Part shown: piece after piece, positions 43,775 to 53,737 of the stretch
Layout of the letters: every line of letters starts with the position of its first letter
Numbering within the stretch: position 1 is the stretch's first letter
Origin: JBDROU01 sp043809745 [NCBI: bacterium]
Lineage (GTDB): Bacteria; Elusimicrobiota; JBDRMW01
NCBI GenBank assembly: GCA_043809745.1
Contig: JBDROU010000081.1
Location: 62,001-126,000 of the forward strand
Reading direction: 5' to 3'
Length of the DNA: 64,000 nucleotides
The notes under the pieces: generated by a model
Databases searched by the model: none
Told to the model about the DNA's origin: nothing
Seen by the model: the letters and a program-made list of their open reading frames with translations, nothing else
Program-made: the position numbers and the translations under genes

Positions 43775-44224
43775 ATGTCTAAAACTTTAGATTTAGAAGC
43801 TTTTGTTGCGAATATTATTGAGCCGAGAGGATTTGAATTAGTTGATTTGGAGTATAGAAAAGAATCCAAACAATGGATCCTTAGGATTTTTATTGATAAA
43901 CCCGGCGGGGTCACTGTAGATGATTGCGCCCAGGTAAGCGATAGGATTAGTTTTCTTCTGGATTCTGAGGATAAGATACCAGGTCAGTATAAAATGGAGG
44001 TTTCTTCTCCCGGATTGGATAGGAAACTGAAAAAAAGATCGGATTTTGAAAGGTTTTTGAACTCAGACGTTATTCTGAAAACATTTAAACCGATTGAAAA
44101 TCAGAGGAATTTCACTGGGAAATTAGTTTCTGCTTCTGAGAAGTGTATAGTTATAGAGGATGTAACAACGGGAAAAAGACAGATATCGTATGAAGATATA
44201 GCTTTGGCCCGATTAAAAATATAA
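43775..44224 (+). CDS. rimP: Ribosome maturation factor RimP
   Basis: 30S assembly factor. The family pattern is GFELVDLEYRKESKQWILRIFIDKPGGVTVDDCAQVSD and YKMEVSSPGLDRKLKKRSDFERF, then a C-terminal SH3-like strand set. About 149 residues. ATG 43775 is chosen because an upstream in-frame TTG (43721) would have to be read through the promoter and terminator hairpin. No Shine-Dalgarno sequence is visible between the T-run and the ATG, which is unusual for the first gene of such an operon. Confidence 0.93.
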   Translation: MSKTLDLEAFVANIIEPRGFELVDLEYRKESKQWILRIFIDKPGGVTVDDCAQVSDRISFLLDSEDKIPGQYKMEVSSPGLDRKLKKRSDFERFLNSDVILKTFKPIENQRNFTGKLVSASEKCIVIEDVTTGKRQISYEDIALARLKI

Positions 44225-44239
44225 CGGAGGATTAAGGAA

Positions 44240-45805
44240 GTGGTTGAGATTAAGGGAGAGTTTGGACCTGTTTTAGAACAAATAGAAAAAGATAAAGGCA
44301 TAAAAAAAGAAGAGATCTTAAAGATGATTGAATCCGCGCTTGTTTCCGCTTACAAGAAACATTCAGGCAAGAATCTGAATATTGAGGCCTCTATTAATCC
44401 TGAGACTGGAGAGATAAAGGCTTTTATTATTAAAAAAGTGGTTGAAGTGGTGCAGAACAGTAACTTTGAGATTTCTTTGGAAGATGCTAAGAAACTCAAT
44501 TCTAAAGCCAAAATAGATGCTCAGATAAAGACTAATGTTCAAACTGCGGATTTTTCCAGGATTGCAGCTCAAACTGCAAAACAGGTAATAATTCAAAAAA
44601 TTAGAGAGACAGAAAAGGAAAATATTTACACTGAGTTTAAGCAGAAAGAAGGGCAGTTAATGAATGGAAGCGTCCACCGCTTTATTGAGAAGAATATTAT
44701 AGTGGATTTAGGGAAAGTGGAAGCTATACTTCCTTTTCGCGAACAGGTGCGTACCGAGAAGTTTAATATTGGGGAAAGGCTGAAGGTAGTGATAATTAAG
44801 GTGGAAAAGGGTAATAAAGGGCCTCAGATCATACTTTCTAGGACATCTCCGATATTAGTTAGGAGACTTTTTGAGGTAGAAGTTCCAGAAGTATATGAAA
44901 AAACTGTAGAGATATTAAATATAGTCCGTGAGCCTGGTATGCGTTCTAAGGTTGCGGTTAGATCTAATAATCCAAAAGTAGATCCGGTTGGCGCATGTGT
45001 GGGTGTAAAGGGATCGAGGGTAAAACCTATTATCGATGAGTTGTATGGTGAGAGAATTGATTTGATTCCCTATAGAGATGATATTTATGAATATATTAAG
45101 GTGTCTCTTTCACCCGCTAAGATACAGGGATTAAGCCTGATTAATGATAAGAACAAAGAAGTTGAAATAACTGTTGCTGACGAGATGCTTTCTCTGGCTA
45201 TCGGAAAAGCCGGTCAGAATGTACGGCTTGCTGCAAGATTAACCGGTTGGCATATAGATATTAAGTCAGAAAGCCAGAGGAGAGATAAGGTAAAAGAAAA
45301 AATTCAGGAAGAGATCCAGGTGCTTAGCAATCTCAAAGGAGTCGGATCTAAAACAGTTGAGGTTTTAATAAAGTCCGGTTGGACATCACCTGAAAGACTG
45401 GCGGAAGCAAAGGCAGAGGATTTGACTGCTTTGCAGGGGGTTGGTGAAAAAACAGCGCAGAAAATTATTGATTCTGCTGAGGAATATATTAATAAGTTCA
45501 ATAAGACAAGCGATGATGATGCGGAAAATAAGGACAAGGCTAATCCAGTTAAAAAGAGTAAAGCAAAATCAAAACGAAAAAATAAAGGTGTAGACATCGG
45601 CAAAGAAGAGGATAAAACTCTGGAAAAAACTGAAAAAACAGCTGAACATGAAACAGAACAAAAAATAGAAGTGAAAGCAGATGCTGAAGTTGAGGAGGAG
45701 GAATTAGAAAAAAAACCGGAAAATAATACAGAAGATAAAGCAAAAGAAAATGATAAAGATGAAACATTGGATAAAACAGAGAAAGCTTCAGAAGATAAGG
45801 TATAG
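44240..45805 (+). CDS. nusA: Transcription elongation/termination factor NusA
   Basis: Binds RNA polymerase and nascent RNA. NusA N-domain (residues 1-130), S1 domain (about 135-200), KH1 and KH2 (GACVGVKGSRVKPIIDEL, AIGKAGQNVRLAARLTGWHIDI), and helix-hairpin-helix repeats (LKGVGSKTVEVLI, LQGVGEKTAQKII). The last 100 residues (422-521) are a low-complexity charged tail with DKTLEKTEKTAEHE and DETLDKTEKASEDK. 521 residues. The start is GTG 44240, with CGGAGG 9 bp upstream. Confidence 0.97.
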   Translation: MVEIKGEFGPVLEQIEKDKGIKKEEILKMIESALVSAYKKHSGKNLNIEASINPETGEIKAFIIKKVVEVVQNSNFEISLEDAKKLNSKAKIDAQIKTNVQTADFSRIAAQTAKQVIIQKIRETEKENIYTEFKQKEGQLMNGSVHRFIEKNIIVDLGKVEAILPFREQVRTEKFNIGERLKVVIIKVEKGNKGPQIILSRTSPILVRRLFEVEVPEVYEKTVEILNIVREPGMRSKVAVRSNNPKVDPVGACVGVKGSRVKPIIDELYGERIDLIPYRDDIYEYIKVSLSPAKIQGLSLINDKNKEVEITVADEMLSLAIGKAGQNVRLAARLTGWHIDIKSESQRRDKVKEKIQEEIQVLSNLKGVGSKTVEVLIKSGWTSPERLAEAKAEDLTALQGVGEKTAQKIIDSAEEYINKFNKTSDDDAENKDKANPVKKSKAKSKRKNKGVDIGKEEDKTLEKTEKTAEHETEQKIEVKADAEVEEEELEKKPENNTEDKAKENDKDETLDKTEKASEDKV

Positions 45806-45833
45806 TCTAAAGTTTATATAGAAGGATAGGTAT

Positions 45834-47981
45834 ATGGTGAAATCAAAAAAAGAGAAGAGCAATGAAAAAGATTCACAGCAGGAAAAGGTGAAAAAAACTG
45901 CCGCAAAGAAGAAAACTACTAAGAAATCCGCCAAAAAAACTTCAGCGAAGGTTAGCGTAAAAAAAACAGATCAGAAGAATATTGCAAAAAAAGCAACTGT
46001 AAAAAAGGTTAAAACTGCAAAACCAAAGCCTGTAAAATCGAAATTGCAGGATGATTTGATCGAAAGATTAGTTACTGAACGGGTTGGAGCAAAAAGGCAT
46101 GTTCAAGCTCATGTCCATCCGACCGAAGAAAAAAGAGAAGAGGCGCAGCCAGCCGTACATGAAGAAAAGTTAAAAGAAACACAGGAAGCTGCTATTAAAA
46201 TATCAGTAGAATCCGAACCAAAACAAAAGATTGCAATTAATGAACAGCTTACAGTTAAATCATTAGCGGATAAGATGAATATTAAAGTCGGAGAACTTAT
46301 AAAAAAATTATTATCTATAGGTACGCTTGCTACAATAAATCAAAGGTTGGATTTTGATATGGCATCGCTGGTAGCGTCAGAGTTTGGGTTCGAGACAGAA
46401 TGGGTGCCTCTTTTCGGCGAAGAAGAGCTTATAAAATTATCTAAGGACTTGGATCCTTCTAAACTTAAATTCCGTGCGCCTGTGGTAACCATTATGGGAC
46501 ATGTTGATCACGGGAAAACTTCACTATTGGATACTATTAGAAAGGCTGATGTAGTAAGCACCGAAATGGGAGGCATTACGCAGCATATAGGTGCGTATAA
46601 AGTTAAGACTGATAAGGGTGAAATTGTATTTTTAGATACACCAGGGCATGAAGCGTTTACAGCTATGCGGGCACGGGGAGCTCAGGCTACAGATATAGTT
46701 GTGCTGGTTGTTGCGGCTGATGATGGTATTAAGCCGCAAACTGTTGAAGCAATAGATCATGCTAAGGCAGCCGGTGTCCCAATAATTGTTGCAATTAATA
46801 AGATAGATCTGCCGTCTTCGAATATACAAAAGGTTAAGCAGGAGTTAGCAAATTATAATTTACTTCCCGAAGATTGGGGAGGAAAAACGGTTACTGTGGA
46901 AGTATCTGCTAAACAAAATATGAATATTGATCATCTGTTAGAGATGATCCTTCTTGAATCTGAACTGCTTGAATTAAAAGCGAATCCGGGCACTTTAGCC
47001 AGCGGAGTTGTTATCGAAGCCCGTCTTCACTCACAGAAAGGCCCGGTTGCAACATTACTGGTCCAGAATGGCACTATGAGGATAATGGATTGTTTTATTG
47101 CCGGTTCAATTTTTGGGAAGGTTAGGGCCTTAGTAGATGATCACGGCCATAGGATAAAAGAGGTAGCACCTTCAACACCCGTAGAGGTTCTAGGATTAAA
47201 TGAAGCTCCAAAAGCAGGTGATAAATTTTTTGTTGTTGAAGATGAAAAGAAAGCCAGAGAGATTGCAAGAATGAGACATATAAAAGTAAGAGAGGATCAA
47301 CTTCTAAAACGCAAGCATATTACCCTGGAAGATTTGAATAAAAAGATTAGTGAGGAGAAGATAAAAGAACTTAAGGTTATAATTAAAGCTGATGTGCAGG
47401 GTTCTATTGAAGCCTTGAGAGATTCTATTGAGAAACTTTCAACTAATGCCATTACATTGAAAGTAATTCATGCTGGTGTAGGAGGGATAAATGAATCTGA
47501 TGTAATTCTTGCAAGCGCTAGTGATGCTATAATTATTGGGTTTAATGTTCGTCCTGATTCCGGGTCAGAGGCATTGGCGATACGCGAAGGGGTTGAGATT
47601 AAAACATACAGAATTATTTATGAGGTAGTGAAACAGGTTCGTGCGGCTTTGGAGGGATTGTTAGAGCCTGAATATAATGAGAAGACTGTAGGCCGATGTT
47701 CTGTTAAAGAGGTTTTTCAGATATCAAAAGTAGGGCTTGTATGCGGATGTTATGTAACTGACGGGCAGGCTCAGAGAAGTTCTAAAGCAAGGGTAATTAG
47801 AGACGGCATAATAATATATGAAGGTACAGTAACCGGGCTAAAGCGATTTAAGGATGATGTTAAGACTATGGACAAGGGATATGAATGTGGTGTGACGATA
47901 GAGAATCTGCAAAATGTGCGCGAGAATGATGTAATAGAGTTCTTTGTAATTGAAAAAATTGCAAAGAAGCTGGAAGTTTAG
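45834..47981 (+). CDS. infB: Translation initiation factor IF-2
   Basis: GTPase that places initiator tRNA on the 30S subunit. The first about 75 residues are a lysine/alanine-rich stretch like histone H1 tails. Then comes the IF2_N module ([24 protein letters not shown]), and the G-domain with GHVDHGKT (about residue 221), [26 protein letters not shown] and NKID, followed by domains II to IV. 715 residues. It lies 28 bp after nusA; ylxR, often between them, is absent. Confidence 0.98.
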   Translation: MVKSKKEKSNEKDSQQEKVKKTAAKKKTTKKSAKKTSAKVSVKKTDQKNIAKKATVKKVKTAKPKPVKSKLQDDLIERLVTERVGAKRHVQAHVHPTEEKREEAQPAVHEEKLKETQEAAIKISVESEPKQKIAINEQLTVKSLADKMNIKVGELIKKLLSIGTLATINQRLDFDMASLVASEFGFETEWVPLFGEEELIKLSKDLDPSKLKFRAPVVTIMGHVDHGKTSLLDTIRKADVVSTEMGGITQHIGAYKVKTDKGEIVFLDTPGHEAFTAMRARGAQATDIVVLVVAADDGIKPQTVEAIDHAKAAGVPIIVAINKIDLPSSNIQKVKQELANYNLLPEDWGGKTVTVEVSAKQNMNIDHLLEMILLESELLELKANPGTLASGVVIEARLHSQKGPVATLLVQNGTMRIMDCFIAGSIFGKVRALVDDHGHRIKEVAPSTPVEVLGLNEAPKAGDKFFVVEDEKKAREIARMRHIKVREDQLLKRKHITLEDLNKKISEEKIKELKVIIKADVQGSIEALRDSIEKLSTNAITLKVIHAGVGGINESDVILASASDAIIIGFNVRPDSGSEALAIREGVEIKTYRIIYEVVKQVRAALEGLLEPEYNEKTVGRCSVKEVFQISKVGLVCGCYVTDGQAQRSSKARVIRDGIIIYEGTVTGLKRFKDDVKTMDKGYECGVTIENLQNVRENDVIEFFVIEKIAKKLEV

Positions 47982-48037
47982 AAACCAGATTAATCCAAAC
48001 TAAATAAAATTAAAATATTAATGAAAGGAATGATAAA

Positions 48038-48472
48038 ATGCTTTCATATAAACGTTCTGTAAGAGTTGGTGAGCTGATACATCAAGAGATTTCAAAAATA
48101 ATACTTGAGTTGCAGGATCCAAAAATAGGATTTGTAACAATAACAGGTGTAAAGATTGACGATGATCTAAGGCTGGCAAAGGTGTACTATTCTGTTTTAG
48201 GAGATGAGAATGCAAAAAAGGCAGCCAATGAAACAATAACTAAAGCAGCCCCGTTTATAAGATATACGCTTGGGCAGAGGATCGAGTTAAGATATGTGCC
48301 TGTTTTGGAATTTCACAATGACACAACCCCTGAAAAAGCTCAACGGGTTTTTGAGCTGCTTAAGCAGATCGAGCAACGAAGGCAGCAGGAAAAAACCAGG
48401 GTTGTGTCAAAAAGGGCGAAGAAAAGAAAAGTTGTAAAGAAAAAAAGAGCAATAAAGAAAAAGAGAAAATAA
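48038..48472 (+). CDS. rbfA: Ribosome-binding factor A
   Basis: 16S rRNA processing and cold-adaptation factor. KRSVRVGELIHQEISKIILELQDPKIGFVTITGVKIDDDLRLAKVYYS is the usual start, followed by RYTLGQRIELRYVPVLEFHND. The last 25 residues are a Lys/Arg-rich tail (KRAKKRKVVKKKRAIKKK) longer than in most RbfA. 144 residues. It follows infB by 56 bp. Confidence 0.95.
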   Translation: MLSYKRSVRVGELIHQEISKIILELQDPKIGFVTITGVKIDDDLRLAKVYYSVLGDENAKKAANETITKAAPFIRYTLGQRIELRYVPVLEFHNDTTPEKAQRVFELLKQIEQRRQQEKTRVVSKRAKKRKVVKKKRAIKKKRK

Positions 48473-48483
48473 GCAGTATAAAA

Positions 48484-49443
48484 GTGAACAATCAAAAAAC
48501 TGTATTCCAGTCGATAGATAAATTAATAAAAAAAAGCACAACTATATTTATTAGCGGGCATTTGCGTCCTGATGGCGACACTGTAGGCAGTCAACTTTCA
48601 CTTGCGAGTCTCTTAAGACGGCTCGGTAAAATCCCTATTGTATATAATCATGATCCAATACCGCCAAATCTAAGGTTTCTTCCAGGTGTTGAGAACATCC
48701 TTATTAAGAAAAAATGTAAAGATAAATTTGATCTTGGTATTATTCTGGAATGTTCAGATGTAAATCGAATGGGGAATGTTATTGATATTAAATCCCAGGT
48801 TAAATGGACGGTTAATATCGATCATCATCTGATCCACTCGAATTTCGCAGATGTAAACTATGTGGATCACAATTTGTCTTCAAGCGCGGAGATGGTGTGG
48901 AATTTGTTTGAGTATTATAATGTGATTCCGAATTTTGACGAAGCGATTTGCTTGTATACCGGTATATTAACAGATACCGGGAATTTTCAGCATAGCAATA
49001 CCACGCCGAAGGTGCTTAAAATAGCGTCTGATCTTATGTCAAAGGGGATAAGGCCGGATTTGCTGCACAGCCAGATTTACGAGCAAAGATCAATGGAGTC
49101 AATGAGATTTCTTTCTTATGTTTTAAAGAATTTTAAGTTGTTATTAAATAATAAAGTTGCTATTGTAACAATACCAAAAGAAAAGCTGAGACATGGGGCG
49201 CGGGATTCTGAAGAGATTATCTCATATTTGCTGATGGTCGCGAGTGTTAAGGTAGGGGTTTTTATTCGACAGATAAATAAGGAAGTTAGGATAAGTTTTC
49301 GTTCAAAGGGAAATATAAACGTAGCTAAGGTTGCCGAGCATTTTGGAGGAGGAGGTCATAGGAATGCTGCGGGTTTAAGCCTTTATTGCGGATTAAGGAA
49401 AAGCAAGGATTTGGTGCTTAACCAGATAAAGAATATTGTATAG
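48484..49443 (+). CDS. nrnA: DHH-family bifunctional oligoribonuclease/PAP phosphatase NrnA
   Basis: Degrades short RNA oligomers and 3',5'-adenosine bisphosphate. The DHH domain shows SGHLRPDGDTVGS, NIDHHLIHSNFADVNYVD (DHH), SSAEMVWNL and GILTDTGNFQHSN. DHHA1 at the end has FGGGGHRNAAG. 319 residues. The start is GTG 48484, 11 bp after rbfA. Its place in the rbfA-truB gap is the usual one. Confidence 0.95.
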   Translation: MNNQKTVFQSIDKLIKKSTTIFISGHLRPDGDTVGSQLSLASLLRRLGKIPIVYNHDPIPPNLRFLPGVENILIKKKCKDKFDLGIILECSDVNRMGNVIDIKSQVKWTVNIDHHLIHSNFADVNYVDHNLSSSAEMVWNLFEYYNVIPNFDEAICLYTGILTDTGNFQHSNTTPKVLKIASDLMSKGIRPDLLHSQIYEQRSMESMRFLSYVLKNFKLLLNNKVAIVTIPKEKLRHGARDSEEIISYLLMVASVKVGVFIRQINKEVRISFRSKGNINVAKVAEHFGGGGHRNAAGLSLYCGLRKSKDLVLNQIKNIV

Positions 49444-49534
49444 TTATTAAGGTTTTAAAAAGTAGTTGTTTTAGATATTTATTTCTGCCAGCCTTTGCTG
49501 CACAAGATCTCTGCAAACCTGAGGAAAATACATT

Positions 49535-50233
49535 ATGATAACTGAATTGCAAAATGCAGAAGGTATATTGAATATAAATAAACCTAAGGGCATAACATCG
49601 TTTGATGTAGTAAGAAAAGTGCGTTATAAACTAGGAATTCAAAAGGTCGGACACTGCGGGAGTTTAGATCCAATAGCTACAGGGGTGTTGTTAATTTGTT
49701 TTGGAGGCGCAACAAAGAAAAGCAAGCTAATGATGGATCTGAGAAAATGTTATAAAGGCGTGTTCAAACTTGGGGTGAAAACGGATACAGATGACATTAC
49801 AGGGAATATCATCTCCGAAATGCATGATATGAAAATTTCTAAAGATAAAATCGAAGAGGAGATGAAAAATTTTATAGGTGATATTTCTCAAAAGGTGCCG
49901 CTTTATTCAGCTGCCAAAGTTAAAGGCAGGTGTTTATATGCTTACGCTAGGAAAGGATTGGAGGTTGAGCTTCCTGTTAAAAGGGTTAAAGTAAATAATT
50001 TTGAATTGCTAGATTACAATTATCCTTTTGTGTGCTTTAGTGTCAGCTGTTCAAAAGGAACCTATGTTAGAGGGCTTGCTAGAGATATAGGTGATAATTT
50101 AGGCTGTGGCGCAACTTTATTTGAATTGACTAGAACTGAAATCGGCAGCTATACTGTTGATCAAAGTCTTGATTTGAACTGGCTGATTAACGCGGATTAT
50201 ACAGAGGTCTTAAGCAAACGGATTAATATTTAG
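49535..50233 (+). CDS. truB: tRNA pseudouridine(55) synthase
   Basis: Isomerises U55 in the T loop of tRNAs. The catalytic Asp is D45 in GHCGSLDPIATGVL (canonical GHTGTLDP with T replaced by C and S). KVPLYSAAKVKGRCLYAYARKG and GTYVRGLARDIG are the other marks. At 232 residues it is short and has little C-terminal PUA-like extension. SD GAGG is upstream. It lies 91 bp after nrnA. Confidence 0.94.
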   Translation: MITELQNAEGILNINKPKGITSFDVVRKVRYKLGIQKVGHCGSLDPIATGVLLICFGGATKKSKLMMDLRKCYKGVFKLGVKTDTDDITGNIISEMHDMKISKDKIEEEMKNFIGDISQKVPLYSAAKVKGRCLYAYARKGLEVELPVKRVKVNNFELLDYNYPFVCFSVSCSKGTYVRGLARDIGDNLGCGATLFELTRTEIGSYTVDQSLDLNWLINADYTEVLSKRINI

Positions 50234-50242
50234 ATTAAAAAA

Positions 50243-51136
50243 ATGAATAAAAAAAATACAGTAATCACTATTGGGACTTTCGACGGTGTGCATAGGGGGC
50301 ATAAGAAGATAATACGAAAATTAGTTGGAAAATCAAAAAAATATAAAATAGAACCTGTGGTTTTAGCTTTGAAACGTCCCGCAAGGAGTGTAATAAAAAA
50401 TGATTTGCATAATATAATAACGCCGTGGAAAGAAAAGGTTGACAGGCTGAAAAGATTAGGTGTAAAGGAAGTAGAGAAAATTCAATTTAAACCTTATTTC
50501 CAGAAACTTTCGCCAACAGATTTTTTTAAATCATTTTTGTTGAAAAAATTCAATATAAAAGGGATTGTAGTTGGAGAGGATTTTCGTTTTGGGTTTGGCC
50601 GAAAGGGGGATGTCCATTATCTTAAAAAGTTATGCGTAAAAAATAATATAAAACTTTGGATTGTAAAAAAAGAAAAAATTAAATCTACGAAAATTTCATC
50701 AAGTTTAATTAGAGGAGAGCTGCGTAAAGGGAATTTGAGCAAGGCTAATTTGCTGCTTGGTTATAAATATCTGCTTTATGGTAAAATATATAAAGGATTT
50801 GGGGTAGGCAGAGAGATTGGAATCCCTACATTAAATGTAAAGGTTGAGAAGGACAAGATACTGCCTCCTGGTGTGCATTTTTGCGCCGTAATTAGAAATA
50901 AAAAGCATCTGCCGGCTGTTTGCAGTATCGGGTATAATCCAACAGTTGTTAAAAATTCAACTGAGAAAATAATTGAGGTGCACCTGCTAAATTTTATTAA
51001 AAAACTTAATTGGAGCGAACTGGAATTTGAGCTTATAAGCAAAATAAGGGAGGAGATAAACTTTAAAAGCTTAGATGAACTAAAGCAGCAAATTGAGTTA
51101 GACATATTGGAAGTTAGGAGGCGTTTTAACGTATAG
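50243..51136 (+). CDS. ribF: Bifunctional riboflavin kinase/FAD synthetase
   Basis: Makes FMN and FAD. The N-terminal adenylyltransferase has GTFDGVHRGH and VGEDFRFGFGRKGD, with SSSLIRGELRKGN after it. The C-terminal flavokinase has GFGVGREIGIPTLNV, SIGYNPTV and the Glu of IEVHLLNF. 297 residues. Within the flavokinase the usual Gly-Val-Tyr reads GVHF, a minor change. Its place between truB and rpsO is standard. Confidence 0.95.
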   Translation: MNKKNTVITIGTFDGVHRGHKKIIRKLVGKSKKYKIEPVVLALKRPARSVIKNDLHNIITPWKEKVDRLKRLGVKEVEKIQFKPYFQKLSPTDFFKSFLLKKFNIKGIVVGEDFRFGFGRKGDVHYLKKLCVKNNIKLWIVKKEKIKSTKISSSLIRGELRKGNLSKANLLLGYKYLLYGKIYKGFGVGREIGIPTLNVKVEKDKILPPGVHFCAVIRNKKHLPAVCSIGYNPTVVKNSTEKIIEVHLLNFIKKLNWSELEFELISKIREEINFKSLDELKQQIELDILEVRRRFNV

Positions 51137-51180
51137 TCGATTCGTATTGTATTTTAGAGATAAAGAAAATAAAAATCTAT

Positions 51181-51209
51181 TTGTATTTCGTATGCAAATG
51201 TAATATACT
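51181..51209 (+). promoter_or_regulatory. Predicted promoter of rpsO-pnp
   Basis: TTGTAT (51181-51186), 17 bp and TATACT (51204-51209). The predicted start near 51216 leaves a leader of about 100 nt with a small CAGC/GCTG hairpin (51239-51242 with 51249-51252). The leader could carry S15 autoregulation, which is known in several bacteria. Confidence 0.55.
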
Positions 51210-51316
51210 ATGAATCTAAATAATTAAATATAAACTAGCAGCTAAGGTGCTGTGTTATTTATAAATGTGTAATTAGTGGAAAGTGATAATAGAAAAATAG
51301 TAAAGGAGAGTTGTGT

Positions 51317-51586
51317 ATGGCACTTACAAAGGAAAAACGAGGCAAAATTGTTACATCATATCAAAAGCATACAACAGATACTGGATCACCTATGGTTCAA
51401 GTAGCGTTGCTTACTGAAAAGATAAACTATCTTACTGAACATTTGAAGATACATAAAAAAGACTATCATTCGCAGAGGGGATTGTTGAAAATGGTTAGCC
51501 AACGAAGGAAACTTCTAGATTATCTAAAAAGGGTTGATTACAACAAGTATACCGAAATAATTGGAAAACTCAAAATCAGAAAATAA
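51317..51586 (+). CDS. rpsO: 30S ribosomal protein S15
   Basis: 89-residue 16S rRNA-binding protein. The complete family pattern is [56 protein letters not shown] 51317 is chosen because AAGGAG (51303-51308) lies 8 bp upstream; a TTG two codons earlier is in frame. It precedes pnp by 37 bp, as in most bacteria. Confidence 0.98.
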   Translation: MALTKEKRGKIVTSYQKHTTDTGSPMVQVALLTEKINYLTEHLKIHKKDYHSQRGLLKMVSQRRKLLDYLKRVDYNKYTEIIGKLKIRK

Positions 51587-51623
51587 AAAAGTCGATAAAA
51601 AATAAATATAGTGAGGTAAAATT

Positions 51624-53720
51624 GTGGCAAAAAATGTAGAAGTAGTTGTAAGCGGCAAAAAGTTAAAGTTAGAGACTGGAAGCATGGCTCGTCAGGCTGA
51701 TGGCTCAGTGCTGGTAGCCCTGGAAGAAACAGTAATTCTTGCTTCTGCTGTAGTAGGTGCTGAACGGGATGATATGATAAACGCAGATTTTGTACCGTTG
51801 ACTGTGGATTACAGAGAAAAAACATATGCAGCTGGAAAGATACCCGGAGGATTTTTTAAGCGTGAGGGCAGACCCCGGGAAAAGGAGATTCTTACGTCCC
51901 GTTTGATAGATCGTTCTATTAGGCCGCTTTTTCCAAAAAATTGGCGTAGAGATATTGTAGTGCAGATAATGGTGCTTTCTTCCGATGGTGAAAATGATTC
52001 CAATATCCCGGCTTTAATTGGAGCTTCTGCGGCATTGATGATTTCTTCAATTCCGTTTAAAGGGCCTGTCGGGGCAGTAAATGTTGGGCTGATAAATAAT
52101 GAATTTGTAATAAATCCTACTTTCGAACAAGAAAAGGAAACCTTTCTTGATATGGTGGTTGTTGGCAAAGATGATTCTATACTAATGGTTGAGTCCGGCT
52201 CTAAGGAACTTGAAGAGAAAGTATTAATTGATGCTTTGAGCGCTGCTCATGAAGAGATAAAGAAGATCTGCGATGTGCAAAGGGATCTTGCTGAAGGAAT
52301 ATCAAAAGAGAAACTTCCAATTTCTGAAATAGCCATTGAAAATGAAGTTGCGGCTAAAGTCCAAGAGCTTATGAAAAATAGCGCTAAAGAGTTTGTATTA
52401 ATCAAGGAAAAATCTAAGAGAAAAGCAGCTGAAGAGGAAATTGTGAAGAATGTAAGCGAGGCGCTAAAAGAGGTTTTTCCCGAATCAGAGAAGCTGATTA
52501 AAAAATGTATTCAAAATGTGCTGTCCAGCGAATTGAGAAAGCATATGTTGGAAAAGAATGTTAGAGCTGATGGCCGTAAAATGGACGAAATTAGGAAAAT
52601 AACCATTGATTTAGGCATCCTGCCCAGAACCCATGGATCTGCATTATTTACAAGAGGCGAGACCCAGAGTTTAGCTACAGTAACCTTAGGGACCTCTCAT
52701 GATATGCAGATAATGGATGATCTTGAAGGTGAATACAAAGAGCGTTTTATGCTGCACTACAACTTCCCGGGTTTTGCAACCGGAGAAGCCAAGGTTGATA
52801 GAGGCCCGGGCAGAAGAGAGATCGGCCATGGTTCGCTGGCTAAAAAGGCGTTATATCCTGTATTTCCTACAGATGAAGATTTTCCATACACAATCAGAGT
52901 GGTATCAGATATACTTGAATCCAATGGATCTTCATCCATGGCTTCTGTTTGCGGTGGATCTTTAGCGCTATTTGATGCGGGTGTTCCTCTGACAAGCGCT
53001 GTTGCAGGGATTGCAATGGGTTTGATCATTGAAGGAGATCGATATAAGATATTAACTGATATTATGGGGATGGAGGATCATTTTGGTGATATGGATCTTA
53101 AGGCCGCAGGAACTAAAAATGGGTTAACTGCTCTGCAGATGGACATTAAAGTTGCAGGGATACCAATCAAGATTATTCAAGAAACGCTGGAAAAAGCTAA
53201 GGACGCGAGATTAAGGATTTTAGATACTATGAATGCTGCTTTAAAAACTCCCAGAGCAGAGATGTCTGCTTATGCTCCAAGGATAATAACTATAACTATT
53301 CCTCAGGATAAAATAGGCGCTCTAATAGGTCCTGGAGGTAAAAATATAAGAAAAATCATTGAACAGTCGCAGGCGGAGATTGAGGTGGATGATGATGGCA
53401 GGGTTTTTATTTCTTCGGATAACAATGAAAAATTAATGCACGGTAAAGAGCTTGTTGAGTTCTATACAGCTGAAGCAGAGGTTGGAAAGGTATATAAAGG
53501 CAAGGTAGCCAGATTGGTTAAGTTCGGGGCTTTTGTAGAGATATTGCCCGGTAAAGACGGATTACTGCATATCTCACAGATTTCTAATAAGCGGATTGAT
53601 AAAGTTGAGGATATATTTAGCGAAGGAGATGAGGTAGAGGTCCTTGTGCAGGAAATAGACAATCAAGGAAGAATAAATCTAACTTGCAAGGGAATAAATA
53701 AAGAAACAATAAAAAAGTAA
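51624..53720 (+). CDS. pnp: Polynucleotide phosphorylase
   Basis: Phosphorolytic 3'-5' RNA exonuclease of 698 residues. First RNase PH domain (FFKREGRPREKEILTSRLIDRSIRPLF), an alpha-helical linker, second RNase PH domain with the active-site region (FTRGETQSLATVTLGT, ESNGSSSMASVCGGSLAL, DIMGMEDHFGDMDLKAAGT), a KH domain (IGALIGPGGKNIRKII) and a C-terminal S1 domain (GKVARLVKFGAFVEI, LHISQIS). The start is GTG 51624, with GAGG 7 bp upstream. Confidence 0.98.
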   Translation: MAKNVEVVVSGKKLKLETGSMARQADGSVLVALEETVILASAVVGAERDDMINADFVPLTVDYREKTYAAGKIPGGFFKREGRPREKEILTSRLIDRSIRPLFPKNWRRDIVVQIMVLSSDGENDSNIPALIGASAALMISSIPFKGPVGAVNVGLINNEFVINPTFEQEKETFLDMVVVGKDDSILMVESGSKELEEKVLIDALSAAHEEIKKICDVQRDLAEGISKEKLPISEIAIENEVAAKVQELMKNSAKEFVLIKEKSKRKAAEEEIVKNVSEALKEVFPESEKLIKKCIQNVLSSELRKHMLEKNVRADGRKMDEIRKITIDLGILPRTHGSALFTRGETQSLATVTLGTSHDMQIMDDLEGEYKERFMLHYNFPGFATGEAKVDRGPGRREIGHGSLAKKALYPVFPTDEDFPYTIRVVSDILESNGSSSMASVCGGSLALFDAGVPLTSAVAGIAMGLIIEGDRYKILTDIMGMEDHFGDMDLKAAGTKNGLTALQMDIKVAGIPIKIIQETLEKAKDARLRILDTMNAALKTPRAEMSAYAPRIITITIPQDKIGALIGPGGKNIRKIIEQSQAEIEVDDDGRVFISSDNNEKLMHGKELVEFYTAEAEVGKVYKGKVARLVKFGAFVEILPGKDGLLHISQISNKRIDKVEDIFSEGDEVEVLVQEIDNQGRINLTCKGINKETIKK

Positions 53721-53737
53721 AAACACGGTACATAATC

